Assembly: GCF_025370105.1 (NCBI RefSeq)
Contig: NZ_JANQBK010000019.1
Span: 1-64,000 of the forward strand
Length of the DNA: 64,000 nt
Source of the DNA: Sphingomonas hylomeconis
GTDB taxonomy: Bacteria; Pseudomonadota; Alphaproteobacteria; Sphingomonadales; Sphingomonadaceae
Direction of reading: 5' to 3'
This document shows, piece after piece, positions 63,909 to 64,000 of this stretch. How positions within the stretch are numbered: the stretch's first letter is position 1; the number at the start of each line of letters is the position of its first letter. Under the pieces are notes generated by a model that saw only the letters and a program-made list of their open reading frames with translations, did not search any database and was not told the DNA's origin. Both the position numbers and the translations under genes were made by a program.

Positions 63909-64000
63909 TAGGGAAACCTCATTTTGTGTCAGTCGGAAGCCGGACCCTTCAAGGGCGGCTCTCCGAGGTGCTGAGAACTGAGGGTGACGCGCATGGTTGC

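Overview
The window is about 67% G+C. It reads as the chromosome of a sphingomonad (Sphingomonas or a close relative; Alphaproteobacteria, Sphingomonadales). This rests on protein character (TIGR02300/FYDLN acid protein, UPF0262, DUF2794, DUF2849, DUF934, DUF1285), on typical operon orders (purC-purS-purQ; cobA-DUF2849-cysI-DUF934-cysH; pgsA-moaD-moaE) and on the style of the intergenic repeats. No prophage, plasmid backbone, CRISPR array or intact insertion sequence was seen. Most of the window is ordinary housekeeping sequence; the unusual material lies between genes.

Layout. 1-1038: a gene-poor accessory stretch with a small membrane protein between inverted hairpin repeats, then a decayed GIY-YIG nuclease bounded by terminal inverted repeats. 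1039-4127: cmk, aroA, the FYDLN protein, tRNA-Ala and a small glycine-rich protein. 4284-12295: a DUF885 peptidase-like protein, then a tightly packed operon of fused 5-oxoprolinase, two membrane proteins (DUF969, DUF979) and DUF2891. 12344-15898: a polysaccharide locus (esterase and GH9 glycosidase) behind a LacI-type operator. 16018-26888: a HerA-like ATPase, an LplT-like transporter, pgsA-moaD-moaE, a fasciclin protein, oxyR divergent from ahpC-ahpD, a TauE/SafE exporter divergent from cysE, and membrane proteins. 26969-36572: nadE, DUF421, an M20 peptidase, tRNA-Arg, a queuosine-precursor transporter, purC-purS-purQ, a DUF4349 protein and an alpha/beta hydrolase. 36600-39000: a second accessory stretch with lower G+C, a second GIY-YIG remnant, several hairpin repeats and small orphan genes (membrane protein, VOC protein, DUF5063). 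39114-55576: parC, a GGDEF-EAL protein, cca, a NUDIX hydrolase, folB, the tonB-exbB-exbD-exbD operon, dcd, cdd, a GH25-like protein and UPF0262. 55925-63908: a c-type cytochrome, dnaB, the assimilatory sulfate reduction operon and an outer-membrane beta-barrel protein.

The most notable signals are these. (1) A hairpin repeat with core AGCGGAC/GTCCGCT occurs in both accessory stretches. Its end carries the stop codon of three separate orphan genes, and in two cases an inverted partner lies upstream of the gene, giving cassette-like units. (2) A GIY-YIG nuclease pseudogene sits inside a 376-bp unit with 33-bp terminal inverted repeats, and a second truncated copy is linked to the same repeat. 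(3) A pyroglutamate operon implicates DUF969/DUF979 as a transporter and links DUF2891 to the pathway. (4) Stable hairpins bracket exbB, and a nested dyad precedes a small TPR-like gene.
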